A stretch of 64,000 bases of DNA from Alloprevotella rava (lineage in GTDB: Bacteria > Bacteroidota > Bacteroidia > Bacteroidales > Bacteroidaceae), in the NCBI RefSeq assembly GCF_014195585.1, contig NZ_JACICA010000004.1, positions 113,363 through 177,362 of the forward strand, written 5' to 3'. Position 1 is the first letter of the stretch. Each line of letters begins with the position of its first letter. The notes beneath the pieces are model-generated. The model was given only the letters and a program-made list of their open reading frames with translations. It did no database searches and was not told the DNA's origin. Positions 8,347 through 17,235 of the stretch are shown one piece after another. The position numbers and the translations under genes are program-made.

Positions 8347-10278
8347 TTGATTTCAGTTAATAATCTAACAATAGAATTTGGAGCACGTCCGCTTTTTACG
8401 GACGTGTCCTTTGTTATTAACCCCAAAGACCGTGTTGCGCTGGTTGGCAAGAACGGAGCAGGGAAGTCGACCTTGCTCAAAATCTTGGCTGGAGAGCAAC
8501 AACCTACGGCGGGCATAGTGGCTTTGCAGAAAGGTTCTACCTTGGGATATCTTCCCCAAGTCATGGTGCTTAGCGATGAGCACACTGTGCTAGAAGAAGC
8601 AGAGAAAGCTTTTGCGGATATAAATCAGTTGCAAGAACGTATAGCTAGAGAGAATCAAGAGTTGGCAGAGCGTACGGATTATGAAAGTGAGGAATACCTA
8701 AAGCTAGTAGATTCGTTCGCTCATGATAATGAACGCTTCACGATGATGGGTGGTCTCAATTATCATGCCGAATTAGAGCGTACGTTGCAGGGCTTAGGTT
8801 TTCAACGTTCGGACTTTAATCGCCCTACGCGTGAGTTTAGTGGTGGTTGGCGTATGCGTATTGAACTGGCCAAACTCTTAATGCGTCAGCCAGATGTTCT
8901 TCTCCTCGATGAGCCAACCAATCATCTAGATATTGAAAGTATCCGCTGGTTAGAACAGTTTTTGGCTAAAAGTCCAAGTGCTGTTGTGCTTGTAAGTCAC
9001 GACCGCGCCTTCATCAATAATGTAACGAATCGTACGATGGAGATTTCTTGTGGGAAGATAACGGACTATAAGGTGAAGTACAACGAGTTTATGGAGCTTC
9101 GCCAAGAGAGGCGTGAACAGCAACTAAGGGCCTATGAGAATCAGCAGAAAGAGATTGCCGATATACAAGATTTTATTGAACGTTTCCGTTATAAACCTAC
9201 GAAATCAGTGCAGGTACAAAGCCGCATCAAGCAACTGGAAAAGATTGTGCCGATTGAAGTAGACGAGGTGGACAATAGTTTTCTTCATCTGAAGTTCCCT
9301 CCTTGCAATCGTTGCGGTGATTATCCAATCATCTGCGAGGACGTTACGAAGCGTTATGGTGAACATACTGTTTTTCACGACGTAAATCTCACGATAAAGA
9401 GAGGAGAAAAGGTGGCGTTTGTGGGAAAGAACGGCGAAGGAAAATCAACTCTGGTGAAATGTATCATGGATGAGATTCCCTTCGACGGTCACTTGAAGTT
9501 GGGGCATAATGTGGAACTTGGATATTATGCTCAGAATCAAGCGCAGTTGCTGGATGAGAACAAAACAGTGTTCCAAACAATTGACGATGTGGCAAAGGGA
9601 GACATTCGTCTGAAGATTAGAGACATCCTTGGTGCTTTTATGTTTGGTGGTGAAGCCTCAGACAAGAAAGTGAAAGTGCTGAGTGGTGGCGAGAGAAGTC
9701 GGTTAGCAATGATTCGTCTTTTACTCGAACCTGTGAACCTCCTAATTTTGGATGAGCCCACGAATCACTTGGATATGCGTACGAAAGATGTTCTCAAAGA
9801 AGCTATTCTTGCATTTGATGGAACAGTCATTCTTGTCAGTCACGACCGCGACTTTTTGGATGGCTTGGTCTCTAAGGTCTATGAATTCGGAGGTGGAAAT
9901 GTTCGAGAGCATATAGGCGGTATTTACGATTTCTTGCGGACAAAGGATATAGATACCCTTGATCAACTTCCTAAGAGAGAGGTGGCCGAAGAAATTGTAG
10001 TTAAGGAAGAACCGAATGCAGGAAAGCTTAGTTATGAGCAGCAGAAAGAGCAAGCCAAGCTGAAACGTAAGGCCGAGAAGGAAGTGGCCGATTGGGAGCA
10101 AAAGGTTGAGGAGATAGAACAACGTATTTCTGAATTGGAACAACAAATGTCTACGCCTGAAGGAGCTTCGGATCTTTCTTTAGCTACACAGTATGCTGAA
10201 GTAAAAAAGCAGCAAGCCACGGCCGAAGAGGAGTGGGAAGCAGCCGTCGACCGTTTGTCGGCTTTAGATGAAGAATAA
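8347..10278 (+). CDS. ABC-F family ATPase (ribosome-associated type), TTG start
   Basis: Soluble protein of 643 residues with two ABC domains and no membrane segments, the ABC-F plan (EttA/Uup-like translation factors or ribosome-protection proteins). The N-terminal domain has GKNGAGKST, FSGGWRMR and LLLDEPTNHLD; a charged interdomain linker follows (about 240-320); the second domain has GKNGEGKST, LSGGERSR and LLILDEPTNHLD. A C-terminal coiled coil rich in Q, E and K (about 560-640) resembles Uup. The family N-terminus MISVNNLTIEFG can only begin at TTG 8347, 4 bp after proS. Housekeeping rather than resistance is likelier given the core context, but the substrate is not determinable. Confidence 0.93.
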   Translation: MISVNNLTIEFGARPLFTDVSFVINPKDRVALVGKNGAGKSTLLKILAGEQQPTAGIVALQKGSTLGYLPQVMVLSDEHTVLEEAEKAFADINQLQERIARENQELAERTDYESEEYLKLVDSFAHDNERFTMMGGLNYHAELERTLQGLGFQRSDFNRPTREFSGGWRMRIELAKLLMRQPDVLLLDEPTNHLDIESIRWLEQFLAKSPSAVVLVSHDRAFINNVTNRTMEISCGKITDYKVKYNEFMELRQERREQQLRAYENQQKEIADIQDFIERFRYKPTKSVQVQSRIKQLEKIVPIEVDEVDNSFLHLKFPPCNRCGDYPIICEDVTKRYGEHTVFHDVNLTIKRGEKVAFVGKNGEGKSTLVKCIMDEIPFDGHLKLGHNVELGYYAQNQAQLLDENKTVFQTIDDVAKGDIRLKIRDILGAFMFGGEASDKKVKVLSGGERSRLAMIRLLLEPVNLLILDEPTNHLDMRTKDVLKEAILAFDGTVILVSHDRDFLDGLVSKVYEFGGGNVREHIGGIYDFLRTKDIDTLDQLPKREVAEEIVVKEEPNAGKLSYEQQKEQAKLKRKAEKEVADWEQKVEEIEQRISELEQQMSTPEGASDLSLATQYAEVKKQQATAEEEWEAAVDRLSALDEE

Positions 10279-10305
10279 CAAATCATTTCTTTAAAATATA
10301 ATAGT

Positions 10306-12327
10306 ATGAAATTAAAAGCATTGATGCCTGTATTGAGTATGGCGGCTTGTTCAGCCTTTGCTCAATCGTCGGGGCTTGATAAGGCCAATATGGACTTATC
10401 GAAGAAACCTGGTACGGACTTTTATGAGTATTCTTGTGGTACATGGATGAAAAATCATCCGCTGACTCCTGAGTATGCTCGTTATGGTCAGTTTAATTAT
10501 TTGAGTGATGTGAACGAGAAGCAGATTCACGAACTGATTGAAGGTCTTGCTTCTCATCCACAACAGCAAGGCACTTTGGCGCAGAAAATCGGTAGCCTTT
10601 ATAAGCTGGCCATGGATAGTGTACGCCGTAATAAAGAGGGGTATGAGCCTATCAAACCTATTTTGGCAAAGGTTGCAGCACCTACAAATAAGACGGAATT
10701 GCTTCTCATGTTTGGACAATTAGGACATCGCGGAATTGATGTTTTGCCGTTCTCCATTTATGCAGATGCTGATTTGCGGAATGCAAAAATGAATTTGGTG
10801 GGGATAAATCAAGGCGGCTTGTCTTTGGGCGACCGTGATTATTATCTCAATGATGATGAGGCGACTCTCAAGATTCGAAATGCCTATAAGGAATATGTGA
10901 AGAAAATCTTGGAGATGGCAGGTAACGATGCTGCCACTGCTGAGCGCAAGATGAAAGCAGTTCTCGATATTGAAACAGCTATAGCGAAAGAAAGTTATAG
11001 TGCCACTAAGCAACGCGATGTTGAAGGCAACTATCATAAGATGACTTATGCTCAGTTGCTTCGTGATTATCCCGGCATTGATTGGGGAAGCCTATTCTTG
11101 CAATTAGGATTCCCCGCTTTTGCTGAGGTGACAGTGAATCAGCCAGAGCCGATTCATGCTGTAGAAAAGCTGTTGGCAGAAAAGAGTCTTGAAGATTGGA
11201 AAGCGTATGCAGAGTTCAAAGTTGTGAACGATGCTGCCAATGCGCTCGACGATTCTTTCCGCGCCGCCTTTTTTGATTTCTATAGCCACACAATGAGTGG
11301 CGTTATGCAGGATCGCGCTCGTTGGAAACGTGGTGTTGATGCTGTGAATGGCGTATTAGGAATGGCTGTAGGTAAACTCTATGTTGAGAAGTATTTCCCC
11401 GAAAGTAGCAAGCAGCGTATGCTTGAACTTGTCAACAATCTTAAGGTTGCTTTGGCGCAACGTATTGATCAACAAAACTGGATGAGCCCTGCCACGAAGA
11501 CGCAAGCCCACGATAAATTGAACCATTTCTATGTAAAGATTGGTTATCCTGACAAATGGCGTGACTATAGTAATTTGCAAATAGATGAGAACCTTTCTTA
11601 TTATGAAAATTTGCTTCGTGCGGGTGAGTTTATGATGGCTGATATGATTCAGCGTAAGGTCAATAAACCTACAGATAAAACTGAATGGCTGATGACTCCG
11701 CAGACAATCAATGCCTATTATAATCCAACCACCAATGAGATTTGCTTCCCCGCAGGTATCCTTCAGCCTCCGTTCTTCAATCCTGAAGCTGATGATGCTG
11801 TTAACTATGGTGCGATTGGCGTCGTTATTGGTCATGAGATGACGCACGGTTTCGATGACCAAGGTAGCCAGTTCGACAAAGATGGTAATCTGCGCAATTG
11901 GTGGACAGAGGCTGATAAGAAAAATTTTGAGGCACGTACCAAAGTAATGGCCGATTTCTTCGATAAGATTGAGGTATTGCCTGGACTGAAAGCTAATGGT
12001 AAGCTGACTTTGGGTGAAAATATTGCCGACCACGGAGGTCTTAATATCGCTTATCAAGCACTTCAGAATGCAATGAAGAAGAATCCTCTTAAAACGGTTG
12101 ATGGTTTCACTCCTGAGCAACGTTATTTCTTGAGCTTTGCTTTTATCTGGGCTTCAAATATCCGTGATGAGCAGTTGCGCGTTCTTAACAAAGTCGACCC
12201 GCATTCTCCTGCTCGTTGGCGAGTGAATGGTGCTCTCCCGCATATCGATTCTTGGTACAAGGCTTTTAATATCACCAGCAAAGATCCGCTCTTTGTTCCC
12301 AAGAAGAATCGTGTAGATATTTGGTAA
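10306..12327 (+). CDS. M13-family zinc metallopeptidase (neprilysin/PepO-like)
   Basis: Exported endopeptidase, 673 residues, the normal M13 length. An N-terminal signal (about 1-20) ends in CSAFAQ; cleavage after AFA by signal peptidase I seems likely, though a weak lipobox (MAAC) makes a lipoprotein possible. The catalytic zinc motif HEMTH is in VIGHEMTHGFDDQG, the third ligand in ENIADHGGL, and the substrate-binding NAYYNPTTNEI block precedes them. It ends RVDIW, the conserved M13 tail. No Shine-Dalgarno. It stands after ABC-F with a 27-bp gap and ends before a strong terminator. Confidence 0.95.
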   Translation: MKLKALMPVLSMAACSAFAQSSGLDKANMDLSKKPGTDFYEYSCGTWMKNHPLTPEYARYGQFNYLSDVNEKQIHELIEGLASHPQQQGTLAQKIGSLYKLAMDSVRRNKEGYEPIKPILAKVAAPTNKTELLLMFGQLGHRGIDVLPFSIYADADLRNAKMNLVGINQGGLSLGDRDYYLNDDEATLKIRNAYKEYVKKILEMAGNDAATAERKMKAVLDIETAIAKESYSATKQRDVEGNYHKMTYAQLLRDYPGIDWGSLFLQLGFPAFAEVTVNQPEPIHAVEKLLAEKSLEDWKAYAEFKVVNDAANALDDSFRAAFFDFYSHTMSGVMQDRARWKRGVDAVNGVLGMAVGKLYVEKYFPESSKQRMLELVNNLKVALAQRIDQQNWMSPATKTQAHDKLNHFYVKIGYPDKWRDYSNLQIDENLSYYENLLRAGEFMMADMIQRKVNKPTDKTEWLMTPQTINAYYNPTTNEICFPAGILQPPFFNPEADDAVNYGAIGVVIGHEMTHGFDDQGSQFDKDGNLRNWWTEADKKNFEARTKVMADFFDKIEVLPGLKANGKLTLGENIADHGGLNIAYQALQNAMKKNPLKTVDGFTPEQRYFLSFAFIWASNIRDEQLRVLNKVDPHSPARWRVNGALPHIDSWYKAFNITSKDPLFVPKKNRVDIW

Positions 12328-12363
12328 TCCAGATTCTTTGGATTACATCCTTTTATTGATAAC

Positions 12364-12405
12364 AAAACTGATGCAGCGACTTGCAAGTCTGCTGCATCAG
12401 TTTTT
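12364..12405 (+). terminator. Terminator of the M13 peptidase gene
   Basis: AAAACTGATGCAGC (12364-12377) pairs perfectly with 12391-12404, followed by TTTTTATTT. Confidence 0.9.
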
Positions 12406-12452
12406 ATTTACATATCTTTTATAGTTTGATATTCTTTTTCGCTCTATAAACA

Positions 12453-12485
12453 AAAAGAGTTGAAGTTTTTGACTTCAACTCTTTT
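12453..12485 (-). terminator. Terminator of tRNA-Asp
   Basis: A 14-bp perfect inverted repeat (12453-12466 / 12472-12485) directly abuts the tRNA 3' end; on the minus strand it ends in CTCTTTTTG. Confidence 0.85.
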
Positions 12486-12486
12486 G

Positions 12487-12560
12487 CGGTGCGTACGGGA
12501 CTCGAACCCGTGACCTCCTGCGTGACAGGCAGGCATTCTAACCAGCTGAACTAACGCACC
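12487..12560 (-). tRNA. tRNA-Asp (anticodon GTC)
   Basis: A 74-nt cloverleaf read on the minus strand: acceptor GGTGCGT/ACGCACC, anticodon loop CTGTCAC with GUC, GTTCGAGTC T-arm, discriminator G as expected for aspartate, no encoded CCA. Confidence 0.97.
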
Positions 12561-12595
12561 TTTTAGTGTTTTGCTCTCATTTCCTGATTGCGAGT

Positions 12596-12627
12596 GCAAA
12601 GGTAAGAGGAATGTTTGAAACTGCCAA
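12596..12627 (-). promoter_or_regulatory. Promoter of tRNA-Asp
   Basis: On the minus strand TTTG, a 20-bp spacer and TACCTTTG precede GCACTCGCAAT. The -7 box and the following bases closely match the tRNA-Val promoter. Confidence 0.8.
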
Positions 12628-12649
12628 ATGTTTTTTAGAAAAAATAGAG

Positions 12650-13159
12650 TTAATCTAAAAAAAGTTGAAATACGCTGATGTCTTCAAAAGTCCCATTGGT
12701 AAAATGCCACTGTGGAAGTGTGGCTATGTTCTTATATCCGCTCTTTTCAAACACTCTACTCGAACCTGGATTAGCACTTGTAGAAACGAGGGCATAGAGT
12801 TGGTGTAAATTCAGTAATCGTCGAGCGTGTTGTTCTATTTTCTTAAGGGCTTGCGTAGCGATACCTTTTCCGCGCTCAGACTTTAGTATGGAAATACCCA
12901 CTTCAGCCCGTCCGTCATTTGCATTATAATTAAACAAGTCAAGGATGCCTACACTTTTCCCGTTCTGTTCGATGATCATTCTTAGCTGCTTAGTTTGGAA
13001 AAGGTCTTGAGGTTGATTTTCTAAGTACTGCTTGAGGGCGTAGTGAGAATAGGGAGCAGTGGGAGTTCCAACGCTCCAGATGCTCGGGTCGTTTTCTATT
13101 TCGTAGAGAAAGCCCAAGTCTTCAGGCTCGATAGCTCTCAAATGGATAGCGTCATTCAT
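12650..13159 (-). CDS. GNAT-family N-acetyltransferase (RimJ/RimL/SpeG-like)
   Basis: Acetyl-CoA-dependent acetyltransferase of 169 residues. The family shape is clear: N-terminal LRAIEPEDL, a strand with EVGISI, the acetyl-CoA loop ERGKGIATQALK (about 95-106) and the C-terminal SSRVFEKSGY. The substrate cannot be told: protein N-terminus, amino sugar or polyamine are all possible. The gene overlaps the end of the glycosyltransferase by 8 bp and is last in the recR operon, so a role in surface-glycan modification is a fair guess only. Confidence 0.88.
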   Translation of the reverse strand: MNDAIHLRAIEPEDLGFLYEIENDPSIWSVGTPTAPYSHYALKQYLENQPQDLFQTKQLRMIIEQNGKSVGILDLFNYNANDGRAEVGISILKSERGKGIATQALKKIEQHARRLLNLHQLYALVSTSANPGSSRVFEKSGYKNIATLPQWHFTNGTFEDISVFQLFLD

Positions 13160-14315
13160 ATAGGAAAATTTCTCCGCCTGTGATTAGTTTCTTTTCTTCA
13201 GGATAGAAGAGACCAATGTATTGCTGATGTGAACTCTTGCTGAAAAAGTTTAGAATAGAACTAAAGGAGTAGTCGCTTGTGTCGAAACAGACGATGGTAT
13301 ATTTTGTTTCAATTTTTTCAGGAACTTTATCTGTGCAGATAAGTTCAAGTCCGTTTCGTTCAGCCAATGCTTTTATTTCTTTGGCATGGTTGCCAATATA
13401 GAGATAGCTATTAGAGGATGCTCCAGATGCGGGAAATAAAAATTTCCGAAAGAGTCGGATTTGTTGTTGGAGTAAAGTTATGATAGCTTTTATCATGATG
13501 GCCGCTTTGATAGGAATGCTAAGCCAAAGCCGCGCTTGGGGATAATGCTTGCGGAAGAAGATGAGCATAGCCTCATAAAAGACATGGACATATCTATATG
13601 AGTTCTTTTGTGTACTCTCGCCTTTGTAATGGAGGATTTCTGTGGGAAGATAGAAGTTCTTATACCCGCTTTTGAGTGCGCGATAGGACAAGTCAATATC
13701 TTCTCCGTACATGAAGAATTGTTCATCAAAGCCTTCAGTTTCTTTTGCCACTTTTTTGCTCATCATCATGAAGGCACCTGAAACTACATCAATCTCTTGT
13801 GCACTTTTCTCATCTTGGTATCTCATGTAGTACTTTCCAAAAATGCGGCTCTTTGGGAAAAGCGCTGCCAGTCCCGTCATTTTGCAGAATGAAACCCACG
13901 GAGTGGGTAAGCCTCGGCGTGATTCAAAAGCAAAGCCTCCAGCATCTTTGAGCATACGCACTCCAAGGCAACCCATCTCTGGGTGTGTCGTGGCAAATTG
14001 TAAGCAGTCGGATAGCGTATGTTCAGTGAGAACCGTATCGGGATTTAGAAAAAGAATATAATCCCCTGTTGCTTGTTTGAGTGCAAGGTTATTGGCTCTT
14101 CCAAACCCTAAGTTTTTCTTACTTTCTATAAGGTGCAACTGCGGATACTCACTTTCTGGAAAAGATTTTCTCAAGAAGCCAATGGAATCATCTTTTGAAG
14201 CATTGTCTACCACGAATACTTCCACATCTTTTTCATCGGAGCGCCAAACAGGCATTAGGCATTGTGCTAAATAATGCTTAACGTTATAGCTCACTATGAT
14301 GATGGAAAGTTTCAT
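13152..14315 (-). CDS. Family 2 glycosyltransferase (rhamnosyltransferase-like)
   Basis: Transfers a sugar from a nucleotide donor, probably in cell-surface glycan synthesis. The GT-A domain (about 1-230) has LSIIIVSYN, VFVVDNAS, KNLGFGRANN, the metal-binding region FLNPDT and the acceptor-side FMYGEDIDLSYR. An amphipathic stretch (about 265-295) may sit at the membrane, and a further C-terminal domain of about 90 residues is unassigned. The 387-residue product overlaps both neighbours (ATGA with the upstream gene, 8 bp with the downstream one), so all are translationally coupled. Confidence 0.93.
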   Translation of the reverse strand: MKLSIIIVSYNVKHYLAQCLMPVWRSDEKDVEVFVVDNASKDDSIGFLRKSFPESEYPQLHLIESKKNLGFGRANNLALKQATGDYILFLNPDTVLTEHTLSDCLQFATTHPEMGCLGVRMLKDAGGFAFESRRGLPTPWVSFCKMTGLAALFPKSRIFGKYYMRYQDEKSAQEIDVVSGAFMMMSKKVAKETEGFDEQFFMYGEDIDLSYRALKSGYKNFYLPTEILHYKGESTQKNSYRYVHVFYEAMLIFFRKHYPQARLWLSIPIKAAIMIKAIITLLQQQIRLFRKFLFPASGASSNSYLYIGNHAKEIKALAERNGLELICTDKVPEKIETKYTIVCFDTSDYSFSSILNFFSKSSHQQYIGLFYPEEKKLITGGEIFLYE

Positions 14316-14695
14316 GCTTTAGGAACACACAAGAGTGAAGCAGTGAGGGCAAGAAGCATACAATAGAGAGCTGTTGTATCTGTCAAGCCATAATAGCAAA
14401 TGGCACTAGGGAAAATAGCCAAGGAGTTGATGGAGAGGCGAATAGCACTCCATTTTTTCAAAGCTCTTCCAGTCTTGTCTGTTTCCACTTCTTGCTTGAT
14501 GCGCGGAAAAGCCAAAAGTCGGCATGCCAGCCAAGAGCCTCCTACTGCTGTAATAACGCAGAGCGTGGAAAACGCATAGTTGAGCATCGGGCTATGCCCC
14601 AAAAATCCTTCTGTAATAAAGTCCATTTCGCAGGCAAGACACCAAAGGGCCACCAGCAACCACATACCGAAAAATAAAAGTCGTAAAATGTTCAT
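14312..14695 (-). CDS. Small hypothetical membrane protein
   Basis: 127 residues with about four hydrophobic segments (near 5-22, 38-60, 88-105 and 108-124) and a short charged loop [12 protein letters not shown] between the second and third. No family recognised. It overlaps recR and the glycosyltransferase by ATGA at each end, so it is certainly translated within this operon. An accessory role with the glycosyltransferase is possible but unproven. Confidence 0.8.
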   Translation of the reverse strand: MNILRLLFFGMWLLVALWCLACEMDFITEGFLGHSPMLNYAFSTLCVITAVGGSWLACRLLAFPRIKQEVETDKTGRALKKWSAIRLSINSLAIFPSAICYYGLTDTTALYCMLLALTASLLCVPKA

Positions 14696-15303
14696 TGTTT
14701 TAATTCTACACGATTTATGATGGAACGTCCCAATGTGATTTCGTCAGTATATTCCAATTCGTCGCCTACGCTGATACCACGCGCCAAAGTTGTCAGGCGT
14801 ACATTGAAAGGAGCGAGTTTGCGAGAAATGAAAAAGTTTGTTGTATCGCCTTCCATTGTTGGACTCAAGGCGAAGATTATTTCTTGAATGCCGCCTTCTT
14901 CCATGCGCTTTACTAAGCTGTCTATCTCGAGATTATTAGGTCCAATGCCATCAATGGGGGATATGATACCACCTAGCACATGGTAGAGTCCACGATAGAT
15001 ACCCGTATTCTCAATGCTCAGGACGTTGCGTATATTCTCCACTACGCAAACTGTTGATTGGTCGCGCAGCGGATTAGAGCAGATGTCGCAAATGTCCGTA
15101 TCGGAAATGTTGTGACAAACTTTACAGTATTTCACGCCATCAATGAGTTGGCTGAGACTTTCCGAAAGTGCATGTCCTGTTTCTGGCTTCTGTCGGAGCA
15201 AATGCAGAACAAGTCGGAGGGCTGTACGCCGTCCGATGCCAGGTAGTTTAGAGAATTCTCCTACTGTCCGTTCTAAAAGTTTCGAGGGGTATATTTCATT
15301 CAT
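14692..15303 (-). CDS. recR: Recombination protein RecR
   Basis: RecFOR-pathway protein that helps load RecA on gapped DNA. Start set at ATG 15303 ([22 protein letters not shown]), giving the standard 203 residues; the longer open frame runs into the divergent promoter region. Helix-hairpin-helix [17 protein letters not shown] (about 20-36), a four-cysteine zinc finger CKVC and CDIC (about 57-72), and a Toprim domain with VVEN and the HVLGG turn are visible. First gene of the operon. A minus-strand TAACTTCG (complement 15312..15319) ends 8 bases before the ATG, so the leader is very short. Confidence 0.96.
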   Translation of the reverse strand: MNEIYPSKLLERTVGEFSKLPGIGRRTALRLVLHLLRQKPETGHALSESLSQLIDGVKYCKVCHNISDTDICDICSNPLRDQSTVCVVENIRNVLSIENTGIYRGLYHVLGGIISPIDGIGPNNLEIDSLVKRMEEGGIQEIIFALSPTMEGDTTNFFISRKLAPFNVRLTTLARGISVGDELEYTDEITLGRSIINRVELKQ

Positions 15304-15339
15304 TTTCACTGCGAAGTTAAAAAAACAATTTGGAATTAG

Positions 15340-15347
15340 TATCTTTG
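15340..15347 (+). promoter_or_regulatory. -7 box of the engB promoter
   Basis: TATCTTTG, followed by GCC, 22 bp before the engB ATG. The divergent recR -7 box lies about 20 bp away, so the two promoters share one short region. Confidence 0.6.
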
Positions 15348-15369
15348 CCGCAAATATAGTAGTGCTTTT

Positions 15370-15984
15370 ATGAAGATAAATTCCGCTGAATTTGAGATTA
15401 GTAACAGTCGTGCAGACCAATGCCCCAAGAGCGATATTCCCGAATATGCTTTTATAGGACGTAGTAATGTGGGGAAAAGTTCTCTTATAAATATGTTGAC
15501 ACAGCGCAAAGGGCTTGCTATGACTTCTTCCACTCCAGGCAAGACAATGCTTATCAATCATTTTCGTATTAACGATGAATGGTACCTTGTGGACTTACCT
15601 GGCTACGGCTATGCGAAGCGTAGCAAGAAGGATCAAGAAAAATTGCAGAATATCATTTCTTTCTATGTTCTTGAACGCGAGCAACTCACAAATCTGTTTG
15701 TGCTGATCGATTCTCGCTTGAAACCGCAGAAGATCGATTTGGAATTTATCGAGTGGCTGGGCGAAAATGGCGTTCCCTTTAGTATAATTTTTACCAAAGC
15801 TGATAAGAATAAGAAGGGGGAACTGAGAAAAAATGTCGATACCTTTTTAGATACTTTGCGTGAGCAATGGGAAGAATTGCCTCCTCATTTTATCACGAGT
15901 AGTGAGAGTCGCTTGGGGCGCGAAGAACTTCTGAACTATATAGACAATATCAATAAATCCATTGAAGATACCAGTACTAAATAA
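15370..15984 (+). CDS. engB: Ribosome biogenesis GTP-binding protein EngB/YsxC
   Basis: TRAFAC-class GTPase needed for large-subunit assembly. All G motifs are present in 204 residues: G1 GRSNVGKSS (about 31-39), G2 with STPGKT, G3 DLPGYGYAK (about 75-83), G4 FTKADK (about 141-146) and G5 TSS. It is the first gene of a plus-strand group with a histidine kinase and metA. Confidence 0.96.
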   Translation: MKINSAEFEISNSRADQCPKSDIPEYAFIGRSNVGKSSLINMLTQRKGLAMTSSTPGKTMLINHFRINDEWYLVDLPGYGYAKRSKKDQEKLQNIISFYVLEREQLTNLFVLIDSRLKPQKIDLEFIEWLGENGVPFSIIFTKADKNKKGELRKNVDTFLDTLREQWEELPPHFITSSESRLGREELLNYIDNINKSIEDTSTK

Positions 15985-15991
15985 TTTATCC

Positions 15992-17221
15992 ATGAGCCAT
16001 GTCAAAGTGGCTCTTGTTGTTGCTGCCGTTCTCATTGCTGCCGTGTCGTTGCTGGTGAGCAATTTGCTCGTGCGCGACTTAACGCGTGAGGAGCAGTCGC
16101 GCATGGAAGTTTGGGCCGAAGCTATGAGTTCGTTAACGCGAGCTGATGAAAATACGGACCTAAACTTGGTGCTGAAAGTCATTAATGGAAACAATACCAT
16201 CCCCGTGATAGTACAGGACAGTCGGGGCGAAATCTTGGCTGCCCGAAATGTAGAAGACGATGGAGGCTTTGTGTTTTGGAAAAATCGATTGGTGCAGGAT
16301 TCCATAGACATAGCCATCATCGAACCGCATACTGCTTCCCACAAACAGCTACTCTTGAAGTTGCAACAGAAGGTGGAGCAGATGCAGCAAGAGGGCTACA
16401 CGATGAAGATGAATTTGGATGGTGCGGGCGTACAAACCACGCTCTCGATATTCTACGAACCCTCTTTAATGCTACGCCGTTTGGCGCTCTATCCTTATAT
16501 ACAGTTGGGCGTTGTGGCCCTGTTTATCGTTGTGGCTCTGTTAGCCTTGTTGAGCAGTAAGCGGGCTGAACAAAATAAGGTGTGGGTGGGACTTTCTCGC
16601 GAAACAGCCCATCAGTTGGGCACTCCCATATCTTCGCTCATGGCAGGTGTGGAAATGCTCAAAGATCTTTATCCAGATGAGGCTTTAGTGCCAGAGATGG
16701 ACAAAGATATACAACGCTTACAACTGATTGCTGAACGATTTTCAAAAATTGGTTCTGCTCCAGCCTTGGACAGTGAGGATTTGCGCCTAATCATACCGCG
16801 TGTAGTAGAATATATAGGGCGCAGAACTTCCGATAAAGTACAGATAACCACCGATTTCCCTTCTTCTTCTGTTTTCGTTCGTGTTAATGCTCCACTTTTT
16901 GAATGGGTCATTGAAAACTTGTGTAAGAATGCCATCGACGCCATGGCAGGTGTCGGACATATAAATATATGTGTGCGTCAGCGTGGAGCCATGGTAAACA
17001 TAGAGGTTTCAGACACGGGAAAGGGGATATCCAAGAAGCGTTGGAAACGTGTATTCAAGCCTGGTTTCACTACGAAACAGCGAGGATGGGGATTGGGATT
17101 GTCGCTTGCCAAGCGTATTGTGGAAGAATATCACGAAGGACATATCTTTGTGAAAGCAAGCGAAATCAACCACGGGACTACCTTCTGCCTTCAGTTGAAA
17201 GCGGATTTACAGGATACATAA
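15992..17221 (+). CDS. Membrane sensor histidine kinase without adjacent response regulator
   Basis: Two-component sensor kinase. Start taken at ATG 15992, 7 bp after engB; a TTG at 15962 would overlap engB and add ten residues. Of about 409 residues, one TM helix lies near 5-25, a periplasmic sensor domain at about 26-155, a second TM at about 160-190, then the H-box RETAHQLGTPISSL (phosphoacceptor His) and an HATPase domain with the N-box ENLCKNAIDAM, G1 DTGKGI and G2 GWGLGLSLAKRI. Partner regulator unknown. The next gene downstream is metA, not a regulator. Confidence 0.93.
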   Translation: MSHVKVALVVAAVLIAAVSLLVSNLLVRDLTREEQSRMEVWAEAMSSLTRADENTDLNLVLKVINGNNTIPVIVQDSRGEILAARNVEDDGGFVFWKNRLVQDSIDIAIIEPHTASHKQLLLKLQQKVEQMQQEGYTMKMNLDGAGVQTTLSIFYEPSLMLRRLALYPYIQLGVVALFIVVALLALLSSKRAEQNKVWVGLSRETAHQLGTPISSLMAGVEMLKDLYPDEALVPEMDKDIQRLQLIAERFSKIGSAPALDSEDLRLIIPRVVEYIGRRTSDKVQITTDFPSSSVFVRVNAPLFEWVIENLCKNAIDAMAGVGHINICVRQRGAMVNIEVSDTGKGISKKRWKRVFKPGFTTKQRGWGLGLSLAKRIVEEYHEGHIFVKASEINHGTTFCLQLKADLQDT

Positions 17222-17235
17222 AAACTAAATAGAAA

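Noticed and set aside
13493..13729. Minus-strand frame inside the glycosyltransferase gene
   Set aside because: A different frame of a well-supported gene; no independent support.
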